Assembly: GCA_943736015.1 (NCBI GenBank)
Contig: OX031057.1
Location: 44,416,501-44,480,500, forward strand
Length of the DNA stretch: 64,000 bases
Source: Tridacna crocea
Taxonomy: Eukaryota; Mollusca; Bivalvia; Cardiida; Cardiidae
Direction: 5' to 3'
Shown here: piece after piece, positions 36,015-44,835 of the stretch
How the letters are laid out: the number at the start of each line of letters is the position of its first letter
Position numbering within the stretch: position 1 is the stretch's first letter
Translations under genes and position numbers: made by a program
The notes under the pieces: generated by a model
Seen by the model: the letters and a program-made list of their open reading frames with translations, nothing else
Databases searched by the model: none
Told to the model about the DNA's origin: nothing

Positions 36015-39000
36015 TATCATTAGGTAGACTGGTCCTTGAACATACAGAAAATTGACCTAAAGCGAAAAGTCTTGGTCCACTTCCGCCTGCACGGAATGCA
36101 CAAGCTGACCTGGGCAGATTCTTTCCGCAGATCTATGCATTAAGCCCCCCTTTCCACAGAGTACCGCTGATCAATATTTAAATATTAAATATTAATATAT
36201 ATTTAGATATTCAGATATTAATAGTTACTTTTAGGTGTGCCGCTTACAAAGCATACGAATGGTTGGTCGTTGATGATCATTATTATTAAATCATATTCAC
36301 AAAAACGAGTCTCTTGATGACGATATCGAAGATGGTATTTATAATAGTTATGGATCTTCTGCAAGATATAATTATGATAGATATCCTTTTCATGATACTG
36401 TCTGTCATCAAGCTCTTCATCTATATCACAGGAATTTGACATTCTATAACCAAAAAAATGATCAAATATGAAAAAAATATCTCCCCTATATAATGTAAAC
36501 AGAAGGACTGCAACGCCTCGATTGTCTCATTCAAAATCCTAGAAATGCGCCCAACTGTCTCATAGGAATACGGAAGTTGAGCCTATATTTTTTGCAAATC
36601 TTTCTAAAACTAAAACAAAAGAAAAGTGAAGTTGGGTATTCTCGTATTTTGTGAATATTATTATTGATTGTATGCATTAGAATCTAATTTTAACATCGGT
36701 ATTCGGGAATGCTACTCGATAATACATTGATAATATGCGACTTTATATCCGAGATATTGTGATTGAATCATCGGGACAGAGCCATAAATTAAACTGCTCA
36801 TTGCAGGAAGTCCTTGTATCTATCACTTAGTGGTGGGCAGATGATCGACTATAGTCGAAAGTCATTTGGTTTTGGCTTCCGATTCCGATAATCGATTGAG
36901 AAAACCCGGAATCGATTGTAGTCGATTCTTGAACTCGCTTGGTGCCTAAACTTGAATTCTTGGTTTTGTGACTATGATTAATCACAATCTTCGATTGAAC
37001 AGTAGATAACAAACATCAAAATTGGCCGGAAAAATGAGAAAGAAATTTTTGTCCATGCATTATTTGACAAAACTTGACAACTCGGCACGCTTCTCGTTTG
37101 ATCCCTTAGTCCGGGTTTTGAGACTTGGAAATTTGAAATGATCTGTCTTTGACAGTGGAAAATATCTGACGTATGAAATTATCGTCCAGAGCTTTATAAA
37201 ATCTAGCTTGCGTACATCCGGCAGAAAATTGGGCTAAACACGATCAGTATAAAATGCGAAGGACACGCGGATGATAATGAGGGTGTCGAGTCATTTATGA
37301 CAGAGTAACAAAGGTGTTATTCCTCTTATCTAGTGTAAAGTGACAGATTTTTTAATTTACTTGCTATTTAAACTGACTGGATGATGTCAAATCATGTAGC
37401 AATACCTCTCCAAAAATTAATTGTCACGAAAAAATAAATCGCCAAAAAAGCGTGAAAACCCATGACAATACAATGAGCAGCTTGGCCTCGTCCGATCAGG
37501 GATACTTCAAACTATCTTCTTATCAATAATAATGGATTTATACAGTGAATTTATACCAATCTCTGAATAAAGCAATAAGTGAAAGCTAAATTCCGTTCAT
37601 GAGTGAAAAAAATGTTGTTTTATGAAATGAAAATATAGATCTATAGCACACAGGTTTGGGGGGGGGGGGGGGTTGAAGTCGTTGTCTGCAAATGCTTTAA
37701 CTCTTTACCACACAAGAAAATTTAAGACTGGTCCAAATTGAAAGCATTTACAGACTACAAAATAAAGGTGACTAAAAAATTAAAATTTGGTTTGGGAAGG
37801 GTAGAAAACACTGTGGGAAAAGGAGAAAAGGCTGGTTACCAGCATTTTCTCCTTTTCCCACAATGTTTTCAAAAGGCTTCTTTTTCAGGGTCGTTAAAAG
37901 TCGGGATTGTGTGGTAAAGAGTTAAATATGTCTGATTGTTTTTTTTTTGTATATGGAAAAATGAACAGTATAGATTATTCATGTGCTAAAACAATAAAAC
38001 AGAATAAAGTGCTTTACTTGAAATCTTTATAACGTCTCATCTGAAGATTTAAATGTCTCATTACTTTTGAAAATGTCCCATTGGTTTTCGAACACAGGAG
38101 CCATTGTCTCATTGAAATAAATTCTTTACCGATCACTGTTAGCCTAGCGATAGAAAACACAAAAATGTACCTGCGACATTCGGCGATTCCTCAGTAGACA
38201 CCTTTTAACCGGAAATATCCGTCATGTATTACATTTTTTTTTTAACAATTTCTATCCATCGAGCAGGCCATTCGCTGACGTCACAGGATTCCCAGGAAGG
38301 GCCAGGAAGTGTATTTTCGGATTATGTATTAGAGTCAAATATCTTTTCTTTAAAAGATAATACGGTCAAATACTTTTGTTAGTTACTTGTATTAAGTATC
38401 ATGTGATGTCCATAAATATATCTTAAAAACGAAAAAAAAAAAAAAAAAAATACGTAATCCGAAAATACGTTTCCTGGCTCTTCCCGTGACGTCAGCGAAT
38501 GGCCTCCTCGATAAATAGAAATTGTCTCCGGTTAAAAGGTGTCTACTGAGGAATCGCCGAATGTCGCAGGTACATTTTTGTGATGTCTATCGCTAGGCTA
38601 AAGGAAATTATGATCAATGTTTGTTTTGTGGGTGATTTTGGGTGGGAAAGGCTGTCTTGTGCTGTCGCTTGCAATCGAGACGTTGCATTCCTTGTGTTTA
38701 TATTATATAGGGGAGATTTTTTTCCATATTTTATCATTTATTTTGGTTATAGAATGTCAAATTCCCTTGTCTATATCATGGCATTTCATTTCAAAAGCAT
38801 CAAAAGGATAATAAACCTGACGGAAAGAAAACCTGAAAGATAGACAAGTAGACAGTTATGCATATTGATTAAAAAAAGGGGAAAAAATCATTAAACTCGT
38901 ACACAATCACATTATGATATCGTTCTCTTTCAATTCAGGAACTGGATCGTTTTATTGTGTTCTGGAGCGTGGTGCGTTGCCTTACATAAATTGAGAGAAA

Positions 39001-42000
39001 AATGCTTTTTAATGGATGTCGTATAGTTTTTTGTTTTCAACTGTGGTGAATAAAGCATATGTGATTCACTTGACACAACACAAACTTCAGATTATTGTGT
39101 TTGTATGTTTAAAAAAGCTTTTTGCTGACTTCCGGGTGTTGATTATTCAGAAATCGTTGTCGCTGACGGAAGTTTGTTGGATTAAACGTCTTTAACAAAT
39201 AACAAACCACCAAAGGAACAATACAGAAATATGCACTAACATCCCAGAAATTCCGTGCGACAACCATCTACAGCACATCTACTCATCTGGTTGTTATAGA
39301 AGAATGTTTTTGTGCTTACCTTGTGTAATCTTGTGGGCGCAGCCATGTTTTTTACTCGAACGGGTACGTAAAATTGACAGGGACAGTAACGTTGACCAGG
39401 AACAAGTTCGTAATGTCTCTCCAGTGTGGTCTTGGTCTATCGGATAGTTAAGGGAGATACAAGGGTTTAAGAGCTTAGGATAGCCGGTATATATGATAAT
39501 CAAGTTGGCGTAGGCAGATTTCACAGTTTGGAAAGTGTTCAATATACAAACCCGATAACAATTTGACAGTCGGCCATTTTCTCTGATCACATTTTTGACA
39601 ATCGCCAATATCGGCACTTTCCTTGTTTTTAGTCGCCAGCAATAAGATTTAATCGCCAATGGCGATTTTGGCGATCGGTAACGCCAACCTAGCGGTGTTA
39701 AAAACATCACAGAACCTAAACACAATATAAATTGCTTTGTTACCGAAACATCCAATCAATTTACTCTATATGTCTATGTTACCGAACTTGTCTGTTATAC
39801 CCCGGTCACATATTCACGGAAGGCCGCCACGGAAGAGCTACGGATTCGTTCCGGCATTGTCCGTGACAACTCGTACTAGTCTGTAGCTCTCCGTATTGTA
39901 ACCGTAGTCATTCGTAGTAGTCCTTGTATATCCGTAGCGGTCCTTGACAATTTTTGAACATGCACAAAAATTCGCTACGGATCAAACGACCGTAGCGTAT
40001 CCTTACTAGTCCGTATTAGACCGTACTGATACGTTCTGGTCCGTATTAAAACCGTATCAGTCCGTACTTATCCGTAGGCCCAAAATTTTTTCAGGATTTG
40101 ATACGGAGAACTACGTATTAGCACGGTTACACTACGTTTTAGTTACGTTATGCTACGGATTTGTCACGGAAAGTCACGACCTTAATACGTTGTACTACGG
40201 AGAGACAGGGATTCGCACGGTCTTTTACGGTTTACTACGTTGCAACACGACACAGTACGGAATTGTAAGGACCACTATTGTTTGGTAGGATAAATTCAAA
40301 ATCATGTACTTCAACAAGGGTATTTTTACTCTGTCTTTGTAGAATACAACGCAGTTGCGCTTTGTTGTTGAGTTCACAATTATGAACCATCAACAAATGA
40401 TGTTTGCAATAAATTGGCGGCAACTGGATATTGGTATGGCACAAAATGTCAAGGCACTGGTCCAGCAGCTTGATGACATACATAGATGTAATAATTATAT
40501 TTTTATCGTATTACTAATAATACCTTTAATTTAAGGTTACATATTTTACAAAACATTGTACGAAAATGAGTAAACACCAGTATTATAATGTGACATTCTA
40601 TCCAAACAACGATGCTAAACATGCAAGTAAAACGATCAAATAGTCCGAGTACATAAAACTGTCACCGTTTCTGGTGGTTCTGACAACCGCCAACGAAAGA
40701 GGAGGTCATAGGTTCGAGTCCCGCCAGGACCTTGTTCTGATATGGCTGGTTGGTGAACCGCCAGCTAGTTAAATGTATGGTTACTGGTTACCTGCCTGGT
40801 GCCAGGCTGGCCCTTTCGAAATGGGTGATACTAACTATAAAGACAAGCACTTTACTTTTAAAACATAAACATTCACGATAATCAGTGTAACTGGAATAAA
40901 CAGCAGATTTTATGAACATAAGAGAAACGTTATTGATCAATATTTTCATTGAACCCTTTGCCATTCAATCCCTTCTTTTTATGGGTCTGCAACAGACAAG
41001 TCAAGAAAACATTCTGATTCTAGGAATCAGGACGATTGTAGTACGGATACACTACGAAAAAAAAAATGCTCAAAATGGGCAATTTCTCCATTTACCACAA
41101 CGCTTTCTACCTCATTGTAGAACTGAAGCTCATTTGTACCAAATTTACAGTTGTTATCTGCAGATGCTTTCAATTTCGTGGAGGCCAAATTTTGTCAACT
41201 TGTGATGGGTTATTGATTATAATAATCAGGTAATAAAAGACAGAGAATATGTGGACTAGAGATTGGCTTTTACGAAGACCCCTCCATGGCCAGTATGAGG
41301 CTCTCATGGCCGAACTTGTTGCATTTTGAAAGTGAGCGGGCTAGAGCATTTGGACGGAATGCTAAATCGTGGTAGCTCCGTATCGATCCGTGACGATTCG
41401 TACTACTACGTATCGGATCGTTCTTATTCGTACTAATCCGTACCTGTACCGTAGCAAATCGTAGTGTATCCGTACTACAATCGTCCTGATTCGTGTCGCT
41501 CCGTATTGAACCGTGTCCAACCGTAACAGTCCTTATCTCTCCTGGAACTGTGACCTACATTTTGGCTGTAGATCCGTCGAACTCCGTACTCACACCGTTG
41601 TGTATCCGTATTGGAACCGTAGCGGACTACGGAATTCGTCATTTCCGTAGTCATCCGTGAGAGATTAGACCGTAGCTCTTCCGTGGCGGTCTTCCGTGAA
41701 TATGTGACCGGGGCTTTACAGAAACACCTGTCACCCTCTGAAACTATCATGCTTGTATCACTGTAAGGAAATACTATTGAAACATTTGTTTGTCTTACTT
41801 TGATTCATCCTTAGGTATTCATGGTTTATAAACTTCTGCCTGACAGTTACATGACATTTTTGAAGATTGGTACCATTATCAACCATTTACTAAACAGTCC
41901 TCCCAATATGTGATGAACAAAACGTGTGATAACATTGTAGGAAAAGGGAGAAATGCTGGTTACTAGCATATTCTCCTTTTCCCATAACATTCTGTATTCT

Positions 42001-42895
42001 TTCAGACACAAATGGCATCATTCAATTTGTCGTCTGCCAATGCTTTCTATCTGACATAGTCTAATATTTCATTGTTTGGTAAAAGGCTTTAACTCATTAC
42101 CAAATGACATTACAGTATTTTAGGCTTGTCCAAATCGAAAGCCTTTGTAGACGACAAAATAAAAGTGACTGAAAATTCAATTTTTTTTTTGTGAAGGGTA
42201 GAAAACATTGTGGGAAAAGGAGAAAATGCTGGTTACCAGCATTTCTCCTTTTCCCACAATGTTTTCTTAATGCTTCTTTCTCAGGGTCGTCAAAAGTAGG
42301 GATTGTGTGATAATGGGTTAATCTAAATATTCCCATAAAACCTTCATGTTTAATCATCCAAAGATATGGTCAAGTCATCCACTCCAAATTTCAACCAAAA
42401 GGTCCAAAATGGTGACCCTGGTGAGGGTGTCAACTTGGAATTTTTCATTGGCCCACACATTCTGCATGAGTACTAGTGTAGTTCCCAGACAGCAGAATCC
42501 AGAGAGATTAGTAAAAGTTGTAAGAACTTGTTTCTCATTTGATATATAAATTATAATATTAATATGTTCTGAAGCATTAATTTCAGAAGATATGTGTAAA
42601 ATTTGAAATGTTGTGTACATAGTGCTTACTTGAATTCTCTGGGCCTCTAGTACAGCAATAGATCTAAGTACTTTCTGGTAATCTGCATTTCCCTTCAGAG
42701 CCACATGGTCAGACTCAAAAAAGTAGGTTTCATTTTCATCCTCCATTCCATCACAGTTATCTCCCCTCAATGGTACATTGAAGAGTGTTGATTGGTCAGA
42801 GGACTGGCAGCTGTCCTCTGATTGGCCCATTGTTGAGGTAGAAGGTGTTGGACTTATTTCTGTCATCATGGTTTGAATGCCACCCTTGTTCTTAT
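24948..42895 (-). CDS. ZZZ3: ZZZ3 orthologue (ZZ zinc finger and SANT protein), 10 supported exons
   Basis: ZZZ3 is a nuclear subunit of the ATAC histone acetyltransferase complex; its ZZ finger binds the histone H3 tail. In transcript order the exons encode an acidic stretch with [18 protein letters not shown] and [10 protein letters not shown], a helix with [20 protein letters not shown], the segment [13 protein letters not shown], a SANT/Myb-like domain ([11 protein letters not shown], then [15 protein letters not shown] and [19 protein letters not shown]), a linker with [12 protein letters not shown], then the ZZ finger with CDRCNCEPI and RWHCTDCPP plus further Cys residues, and the end [12 protein letters not shown]. 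All ten junction phases agree. The divergent N-terminus is uncertain; human ZZZ3 is far longer there. A 9.4-kb intron separates the 42630 and 33259 exons. Confidence 0.95.
25421..25648 (+). mobile_element. family A MITE (F)
   Basis: Complete, 228 bp; 99 bp below the ZZ-finger exon on the transcript side. Confidence 0.87.
25748..25848 (-). CDS. ZZZ3: ZZZ3 exon, ZZ zinc finger
   Basis: Encodes [20 protein letters not shown] and [12 protein letters not shown]: paired CxxC motifs of a ZZ finger, closely matching the human protein. Acceptor attacag, donor gtaggt. Confidence 0.96.
26012..26134 (-). CDS. ZZZ3: ZZZ3 exon upstream of the ZZ finger
   Basis: 41 residues, [20 protein letters not shown] then LKRLRNQKV and HHGFK; aligns with human DDESIP..LPEYKELLQFKKLKKQK. 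Acceptor ttttcag, donor gtgtgt. Confidence 0.95.
26262..26461 (+). mobile_element. family A MITE (F), diverged
   Basis: Left end eroded; a degraded R copy follows to about 26650. Confidence 0.5.
27371..27538 (-). CDS. ZZZ3: ZZZ3 exon, linker with EPPVYM motif
   Basis: 56 residues: [34 protein letters not shown], then a Gly/Ser/Asp-rich tail. Human ZZZ3 has STFMTSHEPPVYMDEDDD here. Acceptor ccgccag, donor gtgagt. Confidence 0.93.
27984..28250. repeat. imperfect CCATCCATCCAC satellite
   Basis: About 260 bp of ATCC/CCAC-type tetranucleotide repeats within a ZZZ3 intron. Confidence 0.85.
28376..28594 (+). mobile_element. family A MITE (F)
   Basis: Ends GGTAAACAGTTAA; 32 bp from the ZZZ3 exon donor side (28627). 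Confidence 0.83.
28627..28722 (-). CDS. ZZZ3: ZZZ3 exon, end of SANT domain
   Basis: 32 residues [32 protein letters not shown] (written in two parts), matching the family [21 protein letters not shown] 29-bp tandem repeat array starts about 16 bp upstream of its acceptor. Confidence 0.96.
28738..28935. repeat. 29-bp tandem repeat, about 7 units
   Basis: Unit GTGTTTACACATACTACAGC plus CTCAGTATG, nearly identical between units. On the ZZZ3 strand it lies directly upstream of the acceptor at 28723. Confidence 0.9.
28955..29122 (+). mobile_element. family A MITE (F), degraded
   Basis: Outer arm and TTTGGTAAATGGATAA end recognisable; the core is collapsed to a short GGAAAAGGAGGA / TTTTCCTCC stem. 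Confidence 0.45.
29774..30001 (+). mobile_element. family A MITE (F), diverged
   Basis: TCAACCCTTTGCC start, TTGTAAACAGTTAA end; 36 bp beyond the ZZZ3 exon 30037-30133. Confidence 0.65.
30037..30133 (-). CDS. ZZZ3: ZZZ3 exon, SANT domain core
   Basis: Encodes [20 protein letters not shown] and [12 protein letters not shown], the second and third helices of the SANT/Myb-like fold. Acceptor attgcag, donor gtagaa. A MITE sits 29 bp upstream of the acceptor. Confidence 0.96.
30163..30391 (-). mobile_element. family A MITE (R)
   Basis: Perfect hairpin with GGTTACC tip, unusual for an R copy. Begins 29 bp upstream of a ZZZ3 acceptor and ends 49 bp from the TRIM's target duplication. Confidence 0.9.
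30440..30444. repeat. TRIM target-site duplication, left
   Basis: ATGTT, repeated at 30972-30976 directly after the element. One base is ambiguous because the flank and LTR share a T. Confidence 0.85.
30445..30649 (-). repeat. 3' LTR of the TRIM
   Basis: Same length as the other LTR and one substitution different. Carries the same tRNA-like boxes. Confidence 0.92.
30748..30765 (-). promoter_or_regulatory. primer-binding site for tRNA-Pro
   Basis: TGGGGGCTCGTCCGGGAT, complementary to the 3' end of proline tRNA, one base inside the 5' LTR. Confidence 0.93.
30767..30971 (-). repeat. 5' LTR of the TRIM
   Basis: 205 bp beginning TGTTACGGGAGACC on the minus strand. Contains TGGCTCAGTGG (A-box like) and AGTTCGAATCC (B-box like) about 30 bp apart. 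Confidence 0.92.
30972..30976. repeat. TRIM target-site duplication, right
   Basis: ATGTT, the partner of 30440-30444. Confidence 0.85.
31090..31272 (+). mobile_element. family A MITE (F), degraded
   Basis: Core AATGGTAACCAGCATTTTCT remains; ends near GTGTTAAA, 17 bp from a ZZZ3 exon. Confidence 0.45.
31290..31398 (-). CDS. ZZZ3: ZZZ3 exon, start of SANT domain
   Basis: Encodes [20 protein letters not shown] then [15 protein letters not shown] with the Trp of the first helix. Acceptor ttaaag, donor gtactt. Confidence 0.94.
31433..31500 (+). mobile_element. SINE tail fragment
   Basis: GAGATTAGTATAAGTTGTAA and CTTGTTTCTCAATCGATGTA, also seen at 33065, 42505 and 51660 (inverted). Confidence 0.45.
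31544..31740 (-). mobile_element. family A MITE (R), diverged
   Basis: TAGCCCTTTACCACACAATC start; right end eroded. Confidence 0.55.
32088..32310 (-). mobile_element. family A MITE (R), degraded
   Basis: TTTTACCACACAATCC start and a TGGTAACCATCA tip are recognisable. Confidence 0.45.
32410..32527 (-). CDS. ZZZ3: ZZZ3 exon, central conserved segment
   Basis: Encodes [20 protein letters not shown] then [19 protein letters not shown]; human has VVQLPEIVWDQYTHSLGNF. The acceptor gatacag at 32528-32529 is chosen because the next AG (32521) would put the reading out of frame. Confidence 0.92.
32880..33128 (+). mobile_element. tRNA-derived SINE
   Basis: B-box GTAGGTTCAAATCC, then AGCATGGTCAGCCTC and the tail AAGTTGTAAAAAATTTG. 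The front carries a short direct repeat CACCAATTTGAGACAGT. Ends 14 bp from a ZZZ3 exon. Confidence 0.5.
33143..33259 (-). CDS. ZZZ3: ZZZ3 exon, coiled helix
   Basis: 39 residues [20 protein letters not shown] and [19 protein letters not shown]; human has [28 protein letters not shown]. Acceptor cacacag, donor gtacgg. Confidence 0.95.
33595..33813 (-). mobile_element. family A MITE (R) in the left palindrome arm
   Basis: 219 bp, TTAA ends; absent from the right arm, so inserted after the palindrome formed. Confidence 0.87.
34216..34445 (-). mobile_element. family A MITE (R) in the left palindrome arm
   Basis: 230 bp, TTAA ends; also without a right-arm counterpart. Confidence 0.87.
35221..35345 (+). 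other. conserved mini-exon block, left palindrome arm
   Basis: Identical to the inverted right-arm copy from CACACTGGAGAG to the ninth codon region. Contains ATG GCT GCG CCC (MAAPTRLQK) followed by gtaagc, i.e. a start-codon exon with a donor. No downstream exon was found. Function unknown. Confidence 0.5.
35973..36009. repeat. (GA)n microsatellite
   Basis: About 18 GA units followed by a GGGGGG run. Confidence 0.95.
36218..36442 (-). CDS. hypothetical 74-residue ORF in the left palindrome arm
   Basis: Begins [20 protein letters not shown] directly after a good-looking acceptor ggttatag. No family resemblance. A 20-bp piece at its start recurs at 45062 and, with changes, at 38751. May be a remnant exon. 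Confidence 0.2.
   Translation of the reverse strand: MSNSCDIDEELDDRQYHEKDIYHNYILQKIHNYYKYHLRYRHQETRFCEYDLIIMIINDQPFVCFVSGTPKSNY
37697..37925 (+). mobile_element. family A MITE (F)
   Basis: 229 bp, TTAA at both ends, core changed to GAGAAAAGGCTGG on one side. Confidence 0.88.
38136..38605. repeat. inner inverted repeat at the palindrome centre
   Basis: The arms share TAGCCTAGCGATAG, TGTACCTGCGACATTCGGCG and GGCCATTCGCTGACGTCAC in inverted order, separated by about 120 bp of AT-rich sequence. Each arm has a TGACGTCA-type CRE-like site. Confidence 0.8.
39307..39432 (-). other. conserved mini-exon block, right palindrome arm
   Basis: Minus-strand counterpart reading MAAPTRLHK and gtaagc; one substitution in the exon. 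It lies in the same direction as ZZZ3 but downstream of the ZZZ3 exon at 42630, so it is not that gene's normal first exon. Confidence 0.5.
40650..40865 (+). mobile_element. tRNA-derived SINE inside the CCGTA element
   Basis: Contains GGTTCGAGTCCCGCC (B-box) preceded by TGGTGGTTCTGACAACCGCC; no tRNA fold is complete. Ends are approximate. Confidence 0.5.
40950..41210 (-). mobile_element. family A-like MITE (R) inside the CCGTA element
   Basis: GAACCCTTTGCCATTCAATC start; the hairpin region has been replaced by a piece with GATTCTAGGAATC and CCGTA-type sequence. Confidence 0.45.
41879..42092 (-). mobile_element. family A MITE (R)
   Basis: TCAACCATTTACTAAACAGT start; shares TTAA 42089-42092 with the next copy. 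Confidence 0.68.
42089..42321 (+). mobile_element. family A MITE (F)
   Basis: TTAACTCATTACCAAATGAC ... TGTGATAATGGGTTAA; adjoins the preceding R copy. Confidence 0.87.
42465..42545 (+). mobile_element. SINE tail fragment
   Basis: AGTACTAGTGTAGTTCCCAG and AAAAGTTGTAAGAACTTG, the plus-strand equivalent of the 51598 SINE. Confidence 0.5.
42630..42895 (-). CDS. ZZZ3: ZZZ3 exon, acidic region and [10 protein letters not shown] motif
   Basis: Encodes a Ser/Thr/Asp-rich stretch, then [20 protein letters not shown] and [12 protein letters not shown], matching human [20 protein letters not shown]. The donor is gtaagc. The acceptor is ambiguous: aaacag at 42896 keeps phase with the tentative upstream exon; a better-looking ttcag at 42922 would start the exon at 42921 in a different phase. 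MMTE within this exon could also be a start if the exon is first. Confidence 0.88.
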
Positions 42896-43332
42896 CTGTT
42901 TGATTGCAGTTTTTGGAAAACCTGAAGTGATAAATCACATTTTTCAATGTACACATCATTCGTTATCCACTTCCTTCCTTAGGGCTCTTTGATATACATG
43001 TAGTGTTAACTCATCATCTCCAACACAACATTTGTAATAATAACAACATAACAACATGAAAATTACAAACAAATTAAGTTTACTACATGACCACAGGTGA
43101 AAACATTGATGGAAAAGAAACTGGTTCTTGTTATTAGCACCTTTTTTACTTTTGCCATGTATTCTCTCATTTGTGTGCTGCATGACAAAAGGAAACCTGT
43201 CAGCAGGGAGGTAATTTTTTTAAACAATCAAGGAAGCAGATCAGTGTTTAAAAATATGAATCGGACTTACAATGACCTGCTTAACATGGGTGCTTTGCTA
43301 GTAAATAACAGCATTCTAATGGTTTTTCTTAC

Positions 43333-43483
43333 CCTTTAATTGTGTCTGAAGAACTTTAGACCCATCCAGCGGATAAACAAACAGATAACAAAGACAATCA
43401 GAGTGCTGGGCAGCAGTAGAATGTAATATACCAATGTTTCCATCACATGCAATACTTTTTCTTGTGGACAACGCCTTAGTCTC
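43333..43483 (-). CDS. possible upstream ZZZ3 exon
   Basis: Open for 50 codons with acceptor atttcag and donor gtaaga: ETKALSTRKSIACDGNIGIL, then HSTAAQHSDCLCYLFVYPLD. Its one leftover base joins the next exon in frame. There is no family similarity, but the ZZZ3 N-terminus is poorly conserved. RNA evidence would settle it. Confidence 0.35.
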
Positions 43484-44661
43484 CTGAAATGCTAAAATGA
43501 AGATATTTGAACTAAATAAAATGGGACTGACTACATTACTAATAAAATGAGCTTGCCCTTGCACTTTTTTCCCTTGTCTGGCTCTAGTTTGAGTGGAACA
43601 TTCCATTCATCAATCATTCTACATTCAGTTTTTATTCCAACCATTATCAGTAAGAATTAAATTTATGAAAACAGATCCAAGAGGCCGGCGCCTAGATAGA
43701 TCCTACAACAGTATAAACAGTGTATATTGGCGGTTTATCTTAAAATTTAGAAGAGGACCAACATTAAGAATAGTTGATGAATCATAGTCACATAGCCCAT
43801 AAACTCCACATTGGTTTGTAAACTTTTGAACATTACACAAAAATGCTGCACTTAAATGATGTTGTGCATGACAGTTTTCAAAACACAAAGGCAAGGGAGA
43901 AATGATGGTGACTAGCACTTTCTCCCATTTTCATGATGATTTCTGCTTATGTCTGGAAAACATTTAATTTTCTCTATTCTTCACTACATGACTTTTTATA
44001 CCCCTATGTTAGATCTATATTTTTTCTGACTTTACCAATGTAAAAGGAGCACTGTTGCTCTTCTTCTTATCAACATATCCCTGAAATTATCATTATCATG
44101 GAGAAAAACACGGTATGCCTGCCTTTCAGACTTTTCTTTTTAGGCTTTTTAATCATTGAAGTCTGAAAAGAAGCCGGATAGACTGGTTAATGTATTGTTT
44201 GATCTTGAAAGAAAAAAATCCTGTCAGGATGTATTGCTGATTCAATAATTTGAAGTGACGAAACTTTTAGTTAATAAACTTTAATATCATTGAAGTCGTA
44301 TTCAATTTGACGCTATCCGGAAGATGGTCTTATCCGGATACATTTCAGTCAGCAAGAGCCTTTCTCGTATCATATTGATACATTAATTTCAATTGCCAGA
44401 TCTGTACAAACAAATCAATAGACGACGAAATCTAAACGAAGATTGCAAAAAAAGGAACACTGAGCGTTTTCAAAATAATGTTGTACAAGTAATACTTTAT
44501 TTAAACAAACAAAACTCTTGCCTTACAGACCACTGTAAAATTGATACCGCTGGGAAATCTATTTTTAGATAATACAGCGGAATTCCCTAAGAATGACGTC
44601 ATCATTACCTCTCCAGATATTTCACCATACACCGAAACATAACCTACAAAAAAGCTGAAAG

Positions 44662-44835
44662 ATGCGGCCTATTATCACTTTTTATCTACGGCGACTCTTA
44701 GAAGGTACAGATGTTCAAGTAAACAATATAAAGAAAGGGACACCAAGTCTTCGATATGTTTGCAAACGACAATTTTCGGAACCGCGAAACAGTAGAATGG
44801 CTGAGGGAGGACATAACCAAGAGAATACCTTTTTG
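44662..44835 (+). CDS. PTRH1: PTRH1 exon 1
   Basis: 58 codons from the first ATG, ending ENTFL with donor gtttgt, which joins VVGLGN in phase 0. Arg/Lys-rich leader without acidic residues in the first 14 positions except Glu14. Confidence 0.8.

Larger units (their letters stand above)
33462..39800. repeat. large degraded palindrome in the ZZZ3 intron
   Basis: Collinear blocks match in inverted orientation: 33462-33560 with 39690-39796; 35221-35505 with 39140-39432; 36430-36525 with 38670-38772; 38136-38330 with 38450-38600. The centre is near 38390, at an A run. The left arm is longer because of insertions (MITEs at 33595, 34216 and 37697, a GA tract). Confidence 0.85.
39800..41713. mobile_element. 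1.9-kb terminal-inverted-repeat element built of CCGTA motifs
   Basis: Ends CCCCGGTCACATATTCACGG and its inverse; the first 44 bp match the inverted right end with about one difference. Inside the ends, about 400 bp on each side (39830-40265 and 41335-41710) are dense with CCGTA/TACGG motifs, first in one direction then the other. The interior is non-coding and carries a SINE-like and a MITE-like insertion. I cannot define a target duplication or assign a superfamily; probably a non-autonomous DNA transposon. Confidence 0.8.
33260..42629 (-). other. ZZZ3 large intron with palindrome and transposons
   Basis: 9.4 kb. It contains two MITEs (33595, 34216), both arms of a degraded palindrome (33462-39800), a (GA)n tract (35973-36009), a 15-G run near 37657, another MITE (37697), and the 1.9-kb CCGTA-rich element (39800-41713) with nested SINE and MITE. 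About 36530-37690 shows nothing recognisable. Confidence 0.7.

Noticed and set aside
39307..39345. First exon of ZZZ3 (MAAPTRLHK)
   Set aside because: It lies downstream of the ZZZ3 exon at 42630 on the same strand, and an inverted copy exists in the other palindrome arm.
42375..42959. 194-residue open frame at the ZZZ3 motif exon
   Set aside because: Only 42630-42895 (or to 42921) is exon; the rest reads through intron and a SINE tail.
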